In this document: positions 56,467 to 64,000 of the stretch, piece after piece
Numbering within the stretch: the stretch's first letter is position 1
Layout of the letters: each line of letters opens with the position of its first letter
DNA from: Pseudomonas profundi
Lineage (GTDB): Bacteria > Pseudomonadota > Gammaproteobacteria > Pseudomonadales > Pseudomonadaceae
Length of the DNA: 64,000 nucleotides
NCBI RefSeq assembly: GCF_008638305.1
Contig: NZ_VTPZ01000002.1
Location: 310,001 to 374,000, forward strand
Direction of reading: 5' to 3'
Made by a program: the position numbers and the translations under genes
Notes under the pieces: model-generated
What the model was told of the DNA's origin: nothing
The model's input: the letters and a program-made list of their open reading frames with translations, nothing else
Databases searched by the model: none

Positions 56467-57678
56467 CTAGAGCGGGGTCGCCGTCATCAGCACGACAGCG
56501 GCCAGGGGAACGAGGGGTAGCAGGTATTTCAGCGGCAGCCGCGGAGCGCCCATCGTCGCGCCCCGGTCGACCAGCCACAGACTGAAAAGCGTTGCGGCGA
56601 CCGCCAGTAGCAGTGCACTCAGCGCCACCAGCGGCGGGGTTGCCAGACTGATCAAGGCAGACCCGATCAGCAGCAGGCAGAGTGGTATCAGATATATCAT
56701 CCAGGCGGTCCGATGCCAGAAACTCTGCTCGCGGTTGCAGATCACGGTTATTACCATGCTCAACGCCAGCGCATTCGACAGGATCATCCCCTCATACGTC
56801 AGCCCGGGCAGCCACGCGAAAGTGATGCAGATGACAATACTTAACGAAGAGTAAGCGAGTTGCCGCCACTGGCGTAACAGGAGCATTGATAACACTATCA
56901 GGACGGCCAGCAGGGCCGCATACACCGGTGAGATCAGTGTCCCGATAAAGAATGCCAGCGGTTCGGCACTGGCAGCGTAGCCCTCAAGCCAGGTGCTGGC
57001 CGTGACTTCGGCGATGCCAAACCAGGGGCGTGTGAAGTACAGCAGCGGTACGCTGAAGAGCGTTAGCGCGCCGGCAGCGAAGGGCGACCAGCGCTCCTGT
57101 ATGCGCAATAGGGTGAGCAGCACAAGACCCAGTGCCGCAAGGGCGGCGAGCAAGCCCAGTGCCTGGGCCCAGAAATATTCAGGGACCGGCCAACGCAGCG
57201 CACGTCCGGCGTAGAAGCCAGGCAATACGTAGGCTGGCGCCCAGGCCAGGGCGGAGACGATGTTGACCAGCACGAACCGCCAGACTGGCATATCGAACAT
57301 GCCAGCCACCATCGGAATCACCGGACGTATCGGCCCGACAAAACGACCGATCAGAATGCTGAGGACACCGTAGTGGCGAAAAAAACGCTCGCCGCGGTCA
57401 ATCCACTGTGGATGGCGGCGAAACAGCGACAGTCGACGAATGTCCTGATGAAAGACCCGGCCGAGGGCAAAGCTCAGAAGATCGCCAACCACTGCGCCAC
57501 TGAATGCCCAGGCAAGGGTGGCCCAGACCCGCAGGTCGCCACCTCCAGCCATTGCAGTCGCGGCAAACATCAACACCACGCCGGGTACCAGCAGGCCCGC
57601 GATTGCGAGTGATTCAACCAGCGCAATCAGGAAGATGGCGAAACCCAGCCATTGCGAATGCGTGCTGAGCCAGGCCAT
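56467..57678 (-). CDS. DedA family membrane protein with C-terminal extension
   Basis: A 403-residue membrane protein. The N-terminal 190 residues are a DedA/SNARE-associated domain (ESLAIAGLLVPGVVLMFAATAM, FGRVFHQDIRR-like loop, GRFVGPIRPVIPMVAGMFDM). The remaining part adds about eight more hydrophobic helices, roughly doubling the usual DedA length. DedA proteins flip or move phospholipids such as undecaprenyl phosphate in several bacteria. The ATG at 57678 has GAGG five bases upstream and lies just after the mpg stop; a longer frame would run inside mpg. Confidence 0.82.
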   Translation of the reverse strand: MAWLSTHSQWLGFAIFLIALVESLAIAGLLVPGVVLMFAATAMAGGGDLRVWATLAWAFSGAVVGDLLSFALGRVFHQDIRRLSLFRRHPQWIDRGERFFRHYGVLSILIGRFVGPIRPVIPMVAGMFDMPVWRFVLVNIVSALAWAPAYVLPGFYAGRALRWPVPEYFWAQALGLLAALAALGLVLLTLLRIQERWSPFAAGALTLFSVPLLYFTRPWFGIAEVTASTWLEGYAASAEPLAFFIGTLISPVYAALLAVLIVLSMLLLRQWRQLAYSSLSIVICITFAWLPGLTYEGMILSNALALSMVITVICNREQSFWHRTAWMIYLIPLCLLLIGSALISLATPPLVALSALLLAVAATLFSLWLVDRGATMGAPRLPLKYLLPLVPLAAVVLMTATPL

Positions 57679-57685
57679 CAACGCC

Positions 57686-58411
57686 TCAATCAAGTTTGCA
57701 GGCTCCGGCGCTTCCGATGTAGTGGTAGTGTTCGCCCTCCCGGCGGGTGCGGCCCAGCGGATTACGGGTGCACACGCGGGCGTAGTCGGCGTCGACAAAA
57801 CGGTACAGCAGGTGCTCGTCACGCCCGGCGGGAATGCCCAGGCGCGTGGTCTGAATTATTTCGCCGGGACGATAGCCGTCATCGTCAAAGAAGAACCGTG
57901 ACGTGTCGAACTGCTGTGCGGTCCACTCCGGCACCTTCAGCCCCAGCGCCTTGCATAGCAACGTCTGGCCGGCGCAGAGCTTTTCCAGCGGGCGTTGGTC
58001 GCCGTTTTGTGCAGGGTTGAGTTGGTGCATCAATGCCAGGCTATCCGGGCCGCTGACATCATCGGTAACCGGGTAGGCGGATTTGATCAGGACGGCATTG
58101 CCGGGCCCGGCGGCGCTGATGTTCAGCGAGTCGCCACCCCGTGCGTAGTACATGTAAATGGTGCCGCCATCCATGAACAATGCGCGACGGGTGTGGGTGT
58201 AGCCGAGTGAAGCATGGCTGCCCTTGTCTTCGAGTTTGTAGGCTTCGGTCTCGATGATGCGCGCCGAAAGCCACAGCCCGTCGACCTGGTGGCGGATGAC
58301 TTTGCCCAATAGCTCGACAGCGACCTGTCGCGATTCGCGATGGAAAAAACTGTTCGCGAGAGGGCGCGCAGAGGGCCAGGGAAGATGAGTAACTGACATA
58401 TCCGAGATCAT
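57686..58411 (-). CDS. mpg: DNA-3-methyladenine glycosylase, Mpg/AAG family
   Basis: A 241-residue member of the alkyladenine glycosylase family, which removes alkylated bases such as 3-methyladenine. It has ELLGKVIRH, the catalytic glutamate in RIIETEAY, the YTHTRRALFM region and GPGNAVLIKSAYPV. The second methionine, at 58399, is an alternative start; neither has a strong ribosome-binding site. The DedA gene follows eight bases after the stop, so they are probably cotranscribed. Confidence 0.92.
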   Translation of the reverse strand: MISDMSVTHLPWPSARPLANSFFHRESRQVAVELLGKVIRHQVDGLWLSARIIETEAYKLEDKGSHASLGYTHTRRALFMDGGTIYMYYARGGDSLNISAAGPGNAVLIKSAYPVTDDVSGPDSLALMHQLNPAQNGDQRPLEKLCAGQTLLCKALGLKVPEWTAQQFDTSRFFFDDDGYRPGEIIQTTRLGIPAGRDEHLLYRFVDADYARVCTRNPLGRTRREGEHYHYIGSAGACKLD

Positions 58412-58488
58412 AGCAGGTTCGCCCTGTCCAGCACCCTGGCGGACCGCTATAATGCGGCTTTTGTTCCGGCAGGCATTTCAGGATGGGC

Positions 58489-59754
58489 ATGAATACAGAG
58501 CAGGTAACCGAATACATGGCAGGGCTGGGTCGTCAGGCCCGCCAGGCTTCGCGTGTTATCGCCCGCGCCAGCACGGCTGTCAAGAACCAGGCGTTGCTGG
58601 CAACGGCCGATGCGCTCATCGAGGCCAGCGCCGAGCTGATCGAGGCCAACGCGCTCGATCTGCAGGCCGGGCGTGAGAACGGCCTGGACGAGGCGATGCT
58701 TGACCGACTGGCGTTGACGCCGGAGCGGCTTGAATCGATGGTCGAAGGCCTGCGCCAGGTGGCCGGATTGCCCGATCTGATTGGTTCAATTCGTGACATG
58801 AAGTTTCTGCCCTCGGGCATTCAGGTCGGGCGTATGCGTGTGCCGCTGGGTGTGGTTGGCATCATCTATGAGTCGCGTCCCAATGTGACGGTCGAAGCGG
58901 CCAGCCTGTGTCTGAAATCCGGCAACGCGTGCATTCTGCGTGGTGGCTCCGAGTCGATCCACTCCAACCAGGCCATCGCGCGCTGCCTGCGTCGAGGCCT
59001 GGACAATGCCGGCCTGCCGCAGGAAGTCGTTCAGGTAGTGGAAACCACTGACCGCGCCGCCGTGGGCGCGTTGATCACCATGCCGGAATTCGTGGACGTT
59101 ATTGTTCCCCGTGGCGGTAAAGGTCTCATCGAGCGGATCAGCCGCGATGCGCGCGTACCGGTGATCAAGCATCTCGACGGCATCTGCCACGTGTATGTGG
59201 ATGACAGGGCGGATCTGGACAAGGCAGAGGCGATCGCCCTGAATGCCAAGACTCACCGTTATGGTGTGTGCAATGCGATGGAAACCTTGCTGGTGCACAA
59301 GGCTGTTGCTGAGGCATTTCTGCCCCGAATCGCCCAGCGCTATGCCGAGAAGAATGTCGAGCTGCGTGGATGTCCCGCCACCTGTGGGATTGTTGCCGGC
59401 GCAGCGCCTGCCAGCGAAGAGGACTGGCACACCGAATATCTTGCGCCCATCCTGTCGATCCGGGTGGTCGAGGATATGGACGCGGCCATCGAGCACATCA
59501 ATACCTACAGCTCTCAGCACACCGACGCGATGGTCTCGGAGGATTACACCCGGGCTCGGCGCTTCCTGGCTGAAGTGGATTCCAGTTCGGTGATGATCAA
59601 CGCCTCGACGCGTTTCGCCGACGGATTCGAGTACGGTCTCGGTGCCGAGATCGGCATCTCCACCGACAAGATTCACGCCCGCGGACCGGTGGGCCTGGAA
59701 GGGCTGACCAGCGAGAAGTACGTGGTATTCGGCGACGGGCACGTGCGCCAATGA
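58489..59754 (+). CDS. proA: Gamma-glutamyl phosphate reductase
   Basis: ProA reduces gamma-glutamyl phosphate with NADPH in proline synthesis. The 421-residue aldehyde dehydrogenase-like protein has [31 protein letters not shown] nucleotide region, the [12 protein letters not shown] loop and the catalytic cysteine in [15 protein letters not shown] 58489 is chosen over 58483 because AGGA then has normal spacing. It opens the proA-nadD-rsfS-rlmH-mrdA-mrdB run. Confidence 0.97.
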   Translation: MNTEQVTEYMAGLGRQARQASRVIARASTAVKNQALLATADALIEASAELIEANALDLQAGRENGLDEAMLDRLALTPERLESMVEGLRQVAGLPDLIGSIRDMKFLPSGIQVGRMRVPLGVVGIIYESRPNVTVEAASLCLKSGNACILRGGSESIHSNQAIARCLRRGLDNAGLPQEVVQVVETTDRAAVGALITMPEFVDVIVPRGGKGLIERISRDARVPVIKHLDGICHVYVDDRADLDKAEAIALNAKTHRYGVCNAMETLLVHKAVAEAFLPRIAQRYAEKNVELRGCPATCGIVAGAAPASEEDWHTEYLAPILSIRVVEDMDAAIEHINTYSSQHTDAMVSEDYTRARRFLAEVDSSSVMINASTRFADGFEYGLGAEIGISTDKIHARGPVGLEGLTSEKYVVFGDGHVRQ

Positions 59755-59765
59755 TCAGAAAAGAT

Positions 59766-59802
59766 CTCCGTCGCTGTCGCGATGGAACGGCACCAGACCC
59801 TA
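59766..59802. repeat. Solo end (copy C) of the TA-ended inverted-repeat element
   Basis: The 49 bases between proA and nadD contain CTCCGTCGCTGTCGCGATGG through AACGGCACCAGACCCTA, which matches the right-hand end of copy A (27772-27808) at about 31 of 36 positions. The rest of the element is absent. The terminal TA is followed at once by the nadD start (TATATG). It looks like a decayed remnant or a one-ended trace. Confidence 0.65.
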
Positions 59803-59803
59803 T

Positions 59804-60445
59804 ATGACCCGCCGCATTGGCCTGTTCGGAGGTACCTTCGATCCGGTTCATAATGGGCATCTGCGCAGCGCGCTTGAGGTGCACGAGTGGTTGGGGCTGG
59901 ATGAGCTGAGACTTATCCCCAGCGCCCGCCCGCCGCATCGTGACGTGCCCGGTGCCACCGCTGAACAGCGGCTGGATATGGTGAAGCTGGCGGTCCAGCA
60001 TGCTGACGGGCTGGTAGTCGATGACCGGGAGCTGCGCCGCGAACGTCCCTCCTATACAGTGGAGACCCTTGAATCGCTTCGGGTTGAACTGGGCAATGAC
60101 GTAGCCTTGTTCATGGTGGTGGGCTGGGATGCGTTCTGTGGCTTGCCGGGCTGGTATCGCTGGACTGAGCTGCTCGATCTGGCGAGTCTGGTGGTTTTGC
60201 AGCGACCCGACTATGATCTCGACGCGCCAGAGGTGCTCAAGGACCTGATGGCCGGACGTAGTGTTAACGATCCCTCCGAGGCTACCGCCTGCCATGGACA
60301 GATTGTCGGCCTGACCCAGACCCCCCTGGCGATCTCCGCTTCCCATATTCGCGGCTTGATTGCTGCAAACCGCTCTCCACGCTTCCTGTTACCGGGCTCC
60401 GTGCTTGGCTATATTGAAACCAATGGGCTATATCGGCCCACTTAA
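59804..60445 (+). CDS. nadD: Nicotinate-nucleotide adenylyltransferase
   Basis: NadD adenylates nicotinate mononucleotide in NAD synthesis. The 213-residue protein has the nucleotidyltransferase motif [15 protein letters not shown] at the start and [10 protein letters not shown] near the C-terminus. It starts two bases after a repeat-element remnant, and no convincing ribosome-binding site is visible upstream; initiation may depend on coupling to proA or on an unusual site. The stop shares a base with an ATG of the next frame. Confidence 0.95.
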   Translation: MTRRIGLFGGTFDPVHNGHLRSALEVHEWLGLDELRLIPSARPPHRDVPGATAEQRLDMVKLAVQHADGLVVDDRELRRERPSYTVETLESLRVELGNDVALFMVVGWDAFCGLPGWYRWTELLDLASLVVLQRPDYDLDAPEVLKDLMAGRSVNDPSEATACHGQIVGLTQTPLAISASHIRGLIAANRSPRFLLPGSVLGYIETNGLYRPT

Positions 60446-60462
60446 TGAGGATTTACCCCCGC

Positions 60463-60828
60463 ATGCAGATTGATGACCTGGTCCAAGTAGTAGAAAGTGC
60501 ATTGGATGAGCTCAAGGCCAAGGATGTGGTACGCATCGACGTGCGTGAGCTGACCAGTGTGACAGATTTCATGATCATCGCCAGCGGCACCTCCAACCGG
60601 CATGTCAGCTCGCTGAGTGACACTGTCGTTGAGAAGGCGAAGGAAGCCGGCTGTCGTCCGCTGGGCGTCGAAGGCAAGGATTCCGGTGAATGGGTGCTGG
60701 TCGACCTCGGTGACGTCGTTGTTCACGTCATGCAGCCGGCGACACGCCAGTTTTATGACCTGGAGCGCCTGTGGCAGAGCGCCGAATCCCGCCGCGAACA
60801 GCAACAGTCCGCCTCCGATTCAGAGTAA
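60463..60828 (+). CDS. rsfS: Ribosomal silencing factor RsfS
   Basis: RsfS (YbeB) binds L14 and blocks joining of ribosomal subunits when nutrients run low. The 121-residue protein has the Iojap/RsfS core [22 protein letters not shown] and [16 protein letters not shown]. The start at 60463 (MQIDDL) is preferred because GAGGA lies ten bases upstream and homologues begin there; an ATG at 60445 overlaps the nadD stop but lacks a site. The C-terminus has a Gln/Ser-rich tail. Confidence 0.95.
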   Translation: MQIDDLVQVVESALDELKAKDVVRIDVRELTSVTDFMIIASGTSNRHVSSLSDTVVEKAKEAGCRPLGVEGKDSGEWVLVDLGDVVVHVMQPATRQFYDLERLWQSAESRREQQQSASDSE

Positions 60829-60834
60829 ACCGGG

Positions 60835-61302
60835 TTGCGTATACGCTTGATCAGCGTGGCGTCACGTATGCCGCGCTGGGTGGTCGAGGGATATCAGGAA
60901 TACGCCAAGCGCATGCCTGCTGATCTGCCGCTGGATCTGATCGAAATTCCCCTGTCTACCAGGGGAAAGAACGCCGATGTCGCCAGGTTGATGCGCCGTG
61001 AGGGCGAGCAGATGCTGGCCGCGACTCAACCAGGTGACCGTATCGTTACGCTTGAGGTGACCGGGAAAAACTGGTCCACCGAACAGCTCGCCGAGCAACT
61101 CGAACGCTGGCGCCTTGAAGCACGCAACGTCAACCTTATGGTGGGTGGGCCGGAAGGCCTTGCTGAGGACGTTGCGGCCAGAAGCGATCAACGTTGGTCG
61201 CTTTCGGCGCTGACGCTTCCGCATCCACTGGTGCGTATACTGCTGGCCGAACAGATTTACCGCGCCTGGACCGTTCTGAACCGCCACCCTTACCATAAGT
61301 GA
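60835..61302 (+). CDS. rlmH: 23S rRNA pseudouridine-1915 N3-methyltransferase RlmH
   Basis: RlmH is a small SPOUT methyltransferase that acts on pseudouridine 1915 in helix 69 of assembled 70S ribosomes. The 155-residue protein begins [16 protein letters not shown] from a TTG codon, the first start in frame after rsfS, and has LMVGGPEGL and [23 protein letters not shown] forming the knot. Length equals the family norm. Confidence 0.96.
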   Translation: MRIRLISVASRMPRWVVEGYQEYAKRMPADLPLDLIEIPLSTRGKNADVARLMRREGEQMLAATQPGDRIVTLEVTGKNWSTEQLAEQLERWRLEARNVNLMVGGPEGLAEDVAARSDQRWSLSALTLPHPLVRILLAEQIYRAWTVLNRHPYHK

Positions 61303-61305
61303 TAC

Positions 61306-63192
61306 ATGGCCAAACCGATTCACCTCAAGGACCATAGCAAGGATGCGGGCATCGTCCGGCAGCGGCTGTTACTGGCTGCGGCGGTGGTTGTCCTGCTGTT
61401 GCTGGCGCTGGTCGCGCGGATGTATTACCTGCAGGTGATCCAGTTCGAGCATCATTCCACGCTGTCCGAGAACAACCGCGTCCATGTGCAGCCGATCCCG
61501 CCCTCTCGAGGCAGGATCTACGACCGCAATGGCGTGGTGTTGGCGGAGAATCGGCCGAGTTTCAGTCTGAATATCACCCGGGAACGTACCCCTGACGTGC
61601 CAGCGACCTTTGCGTTGCTGAAGTTGCTGCTGGAGCTTGACGACGAGGAAATCGAGCGTGCGCAACGGCGACTGATGCAATCACGTCGACCCTTCGAGTC
61701 GATTCCGGTCATGTTCGGACTCGATGACGAGCAGATCGCGCGCGTCGGCGTCAATCGTTTCCGCTTGCCGGGTGTTGAGGTACAGGCGAGCTTCGTGCGG
61801 CATTATCCGCTGGGTGAGCATTTTGCCCATGCGGTGGGCTATGTCGGGCGTATCAACGACAAGGAAATGCAGCGGATCGATCAGGTCGCTTACGCCGGCA
61901 CCCACTATATTGGCAAGACGGGCATCGAGCATTTCTATGAAGATCTGTTGCACGGGAAGGTCGGTTATGAGGAAGTCGAAACCAACGCACGGGGCCGGGT
62001 CCTACGCGTGCTCGACCGTACTGACCCGGTGCCTGGACGGGACCTGACCCTGCACCTGGACAGCCGTCTGCAGGCGGTTGCCGAGCAGGCGCTGGGTAAA
62101 CGCCGGGGTGCGGTCATTGCCATCGAGCCGGAAACCGGCGGTGTGTTGGCCTATGTCAGCCAGCCGGGGTTTGATCCTAATCTGTTCGTAACCGGCATAA
62201 GCTACGCCGATTATGGCGCGCTGCGGGATTCGCTTGATCAGCCGCTGTTCAATCGCGTTCTGCGCGGGCTTTATCCGCCAGGCTCGACCATCAAACAGCT
62301 GATTGCCATCGCCGGCCTGGATACCGGCACGGTAGGGCGGAACAACCGGGTGTTTGATCCCGGTTTTTTCCAGCTACCGAACCACAGCCACAAGTATCGC
62401 AACTGGAACCGCGGCGGGGATGGTTGGGTGGATATGCGGCGCGCGATCGCGCGCTCCAATGACACCTATTTCTACGATTTGGCGCACAAGCTGGGCATCG
62501 ACCGTATGCATGAGTACCTGACCCGATTCGGGCTGGGAACTCGTGTTTCACTGGATATGTTTGAAGAGGCTGCAGGGTTGATGCCGTCCCGTGAGTGGAA
62601 GCGGGCTGCGCGCCGGCAACCCTGGTATCCGGGCGAGACGGTAATAACCGGGATCGGGCAGGGATATATGCTTGCCACCCCCTTGCAACTGGCGCAGTCC
62701 ACTGCTCTGATTGCAAACAGGGGAGTGTGGCGTAGACCGCGGTTGATGATGCATGCCGAAGGGGTGCTGCCGGATGAGTCCGATACCCCGGACAACATCG
62801 AATTGAAGAATCCGGACGACTGGAATTTCATTACCGAAGCACTGGAAGATGTCATGCATGCTCCCCACGGCACGTCGCGTGCGGCCGCTCTCGGTGCGCC
62901 TTACCGTATCGCCGGAAAAACCGGCACGGCGCAGGTAGTCGCCATCGCTCAGGGGGAGCGCTACGATTCTGCCAGCCTGGCTGAGCGTCATCGAGACCAC
63001 GCTCTGTATGTCGGTTTCGCACCGGCCGATGCACCACGCGTTGCCGTGGCGGTCATGGTTGAGAACGGTGAGTCGGGCGGTCGCGTCGCAGCGCCAGTGG
63101 CCCGTCAGTTATTCGATGCCTGGTTGTTGCCCGAGGAAGAACAGATTGATGAAGAGGAAGCCGACGAAGTGACCGCCGAGGTGCAACCATGA
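61306..63192 (+). CDS. mrdA: Penicillin-binding protein 2
   Basis: PBP2 is the transpeptidase of the elongasome and works with RodA in lateral wall growth. The 628-residue protein has one membrane segment (about 20-43), the dimerisation domain with [12 protein letters not shown], and a transpeptidase domain with Ser327 in STIK (Lys330), the SND motif in RSNDTYFYD and KTGTAQV. The C-terminal tail is rich in Glu and Asp. It follows rlmH by three bases and overlaps mrdB as ATGA. Confidence 0.97.
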   Translation: MAKPIHLKDHSKDAGIVRQRLLLAAAVVVLLLLALVARMYYLQVIQFEHHSTLSENNRVHVQPIPPSRGRIYDRNGVVLAENRPSFSLNITRERTPDVPATFALLKLLLELDDEEIERAQRRLMQSRRPFESIPVMFGLDDEQIARVGVNRFRLPGVEVQASFVRHYPLGEHFAHAVGYVGRINDKEMQRIDQVAYAGTHYIGKTGIEHFYEDLLHGKVGYEEVETNARGRVLRVLDRTDPVPGRDLTLHLDSRLQAVAEQALGKRRGAVIAIEPETGGVLAYVSQPGFDPNLFVTGISYADYGALRDSLDQPLFNRVLRGLYPPGSTIKQLIAIAGLDTGTVGRNNRVFDPGFFQLPNHSHKYRNWNRGGDGWVDMRRAIARSNDTYFYDLAHKLGIDRMHEYLTRFGLGTRVSLDMFEEAAGLMPSREWKRAARRQPWYPGETVITGIGQGYMLATPLQLAQSTALIANRGVWRRPRLMMHAEGVLPDESDTPDNIELKNPDDWNFITEALEDVMHAPHGTSRAAALGAPYRIAGKTGTAQVVAIAQGERYDSASLAERHRDHALYVGFAPADAPRVAVAVMVENGESGGRVAAPVARQLFDAWLLPEEEQIDEEEADEVTAEVQP

Positions 63193-64000
63193 AATCCTGG
63201 GCGAGCACCCGAGCAATCACCGGCGGAGAGAAGGGGCTGCAGCGTCGCGAGCCGCTATGGCAACGGCTGCACATTGATCCCTGGCTCTTGCTGCTGGTGT
63301 TGACCCTTGCCGGAGTGGCCAGTTTTGTACTGTATTCCGCTAGTAGCATGAATATGGCCATGCTTTATCGGCAGGGTGCGGCTTACGCGGTAGGCATAGC
63401 GGTCATGATAGTCATCGCCCAGTTTCAACCGCGCTTCATGCAGCGTTGGGTTCCTTTCGCCTATGTCGGCGCGGTTCTATTGCTGGTCGCTGTGCTGTTG
63501 ATCGGCGTGCAGGCAAAGGGTGCCCAGCGTTGGCTGAGTATTCCCGGGTTGATGCGTTTTCAGCCCTCGGAAATCATGAAGCTGATCATGCCAATGAGCG
63601 TGGCCTGGTATCTTGCCCGTCGCGAATTGCCACCCAACTTCAAATATGTCTGCTTCAGTCTGCTGATTATCGGGCTGCCTGTATTGTTGATTCTCAAGCA
63701 GCCGGATCTTGGAACCTCACTGTTGATTGCCAGCTCCGGCATCTTTGCGATACTGCTTGCGGGGTTGCGCTGGCGCTATATTCTTGGCGCTGCGGTGTTG
63801 CTGGTGCCGGCGGCGGTCGGCATGTGGTTTTTTGGCATGCATGAGTATCAGAAACGACGCGTACTGACCTTCCTCAATCCGGAGAGTGATCCGCTCGGTG
63901 CCGGCTGGAACATTATTCAGTCGAAGGCCGCGATAGGTTCGGGAGGCGTGCTCGGCAAGGGCTGGCTGCAGGGGACTCAGTCACACCTGGATTTTCTGCC
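63189..64000 (+). CDS. mrdB: Rod-shape glycosyltransferase RodA, 5' portion (runs off window)
   Basis: RodA is the SEDS peptidoglycan glycosyltransferase partner of PBP2. The frame opens at ATG 63189, overlapping the mrdA stop by four bases, and stays open to the window end (about 270 codons). It reads [13 protein letters not shown]..., then several membrane segments, [21 protein letters not shown], the conserved [11 protein letters not shown] loop with its key aspartate, and [22 protein letters not shown], all diagnostic of RodA. The C-terminus lies outside. Confidence 0.96.
   Translation, partial: MKSWASTRAITGGEKGLQRREPLWQRLHIDPWLLLLVLTLAGVASFVLYSASSMNMAMLYRQGAAYAVGIAVMIVIAQFQPRFMQRWVPFAYVGAVLLLVAVLLIGVQAKGAQRWLSIPGLMRFQPSEIMKLIMPMSVAWYLARRELPPNFKYVCFSLLIIGLPVLLILKQPDLGTSLLIASSGIFAILLAGLRWRYILGAAVLLVPAAVGMWFFGMHEYQKRRVLTFLNPESDPLGAGWNIIQSKAAIGSGGVLGKGWLQGTQSHLDFL

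Overview
The window reads as a chromosome segment of a Pseudomonas-like gammaproteobacterium (Pseudomonadaceae). The gene orders miaA-hfq-hflX-hflK-hflC-DUF2065-hisZ-purA-(tRNA)-rnr-rlmB-rpsF-rpsR-DUF2232-rplI-dnaB, retS-purD-purH-fis-dusB-(DUF3426)-prmA-accC-accB-aroQ-dsbD and mpl-ubiX...mpg-proA-nadD-rsfS-rlmH-mrdA-mrdB are the arrangements I know from Pseudomonas aeruginosa, here brought together in a different overall order. Species-level assignment is not possible from the sequence alone. Almost all of it is core genome; the accessory parts are a Tad/Flp pilus locus, several short repeat elements and a very long heptanucleotide tandem array.

Layout. 1-7.6 kb: RNA chaperone and membrane-protease control (miaA 3' end, hfq, hflX, hflK, hflC), a DUF2065 protein, hisZ and purA. 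7.6-8.1 kb: two terminators and a tRNA-Leu(CAG) on the minus strand. 8.1-18.3 kb: rnr, rlmB, a 665-bp array of 95 CTTCCAG heptamers, the S6/S18/DUF2232/L9 ribosomal operon, dnaB and a YgiQ-type radical SAM gene. 18.5-33.1 kb, all minus strand: the hybrid sensor retS, purD, purH, dusB-fis, a zinc-ribbon DUF3426 protein, prmA, aroQ-accB-accC and dsbD. 33.4-36.7 kb plus strand: DUF2333, NUDIX, YciH/SUI1-like and MATE genes, then cmoM on the minus strand. 37.7-47.7 kb: Tad pilus operon (flp, a TadE-like pseudopilin, rcpC/cpaB, rcpA, tadZ, tadA, tadB, tadC, tadD, a DUF3613-like gene, tadG), followed by a PAS-GAF-GAF-GGDEF protein. 49.9-51.9 kb minus strand: inorganic pyrophosphatase and a pyrophosphate-type phosphofructokinase. 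52.1-64 kb: peptidoglycan recycling (mpl), ubiX, small enzymes, mpg, proA, nadD, rsfS, rlmH, mrdA and the 5' part of mrdB (rodA), which runs off the window.

How the parts relate. RetS and Hfq are both nodes of the Gac/Rsm post-transcriptional network in pseudomonads, and the Tad pilus plus the adjacent diguanylate cyclase are surface-attachment functions of the kind such a network governs; that link is inference. The mrdA-mrdB and mpl genes serve the cell wall; purA, purD and purH serve purine synthesis; accB, accC and aroQ serve fatty-acid and aromatic precursors.

The most unusual sequence features are non-coding: (1) the 95-copy heptamer array just upstream of the rpsF promoter, with the same heptamer recurring as an inverted pair between fis and purH; (2) a family of TA-ended inverted-repeat elements with two full copies (415 and 283 bp) and one solo end, the full copies stopping exactly at the ribosome-binding site of the next gene, one of them inside the tad operon; (3) a separate nested inverted-repeat element upstream of hfq. 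I did not find a clearly new protein system.
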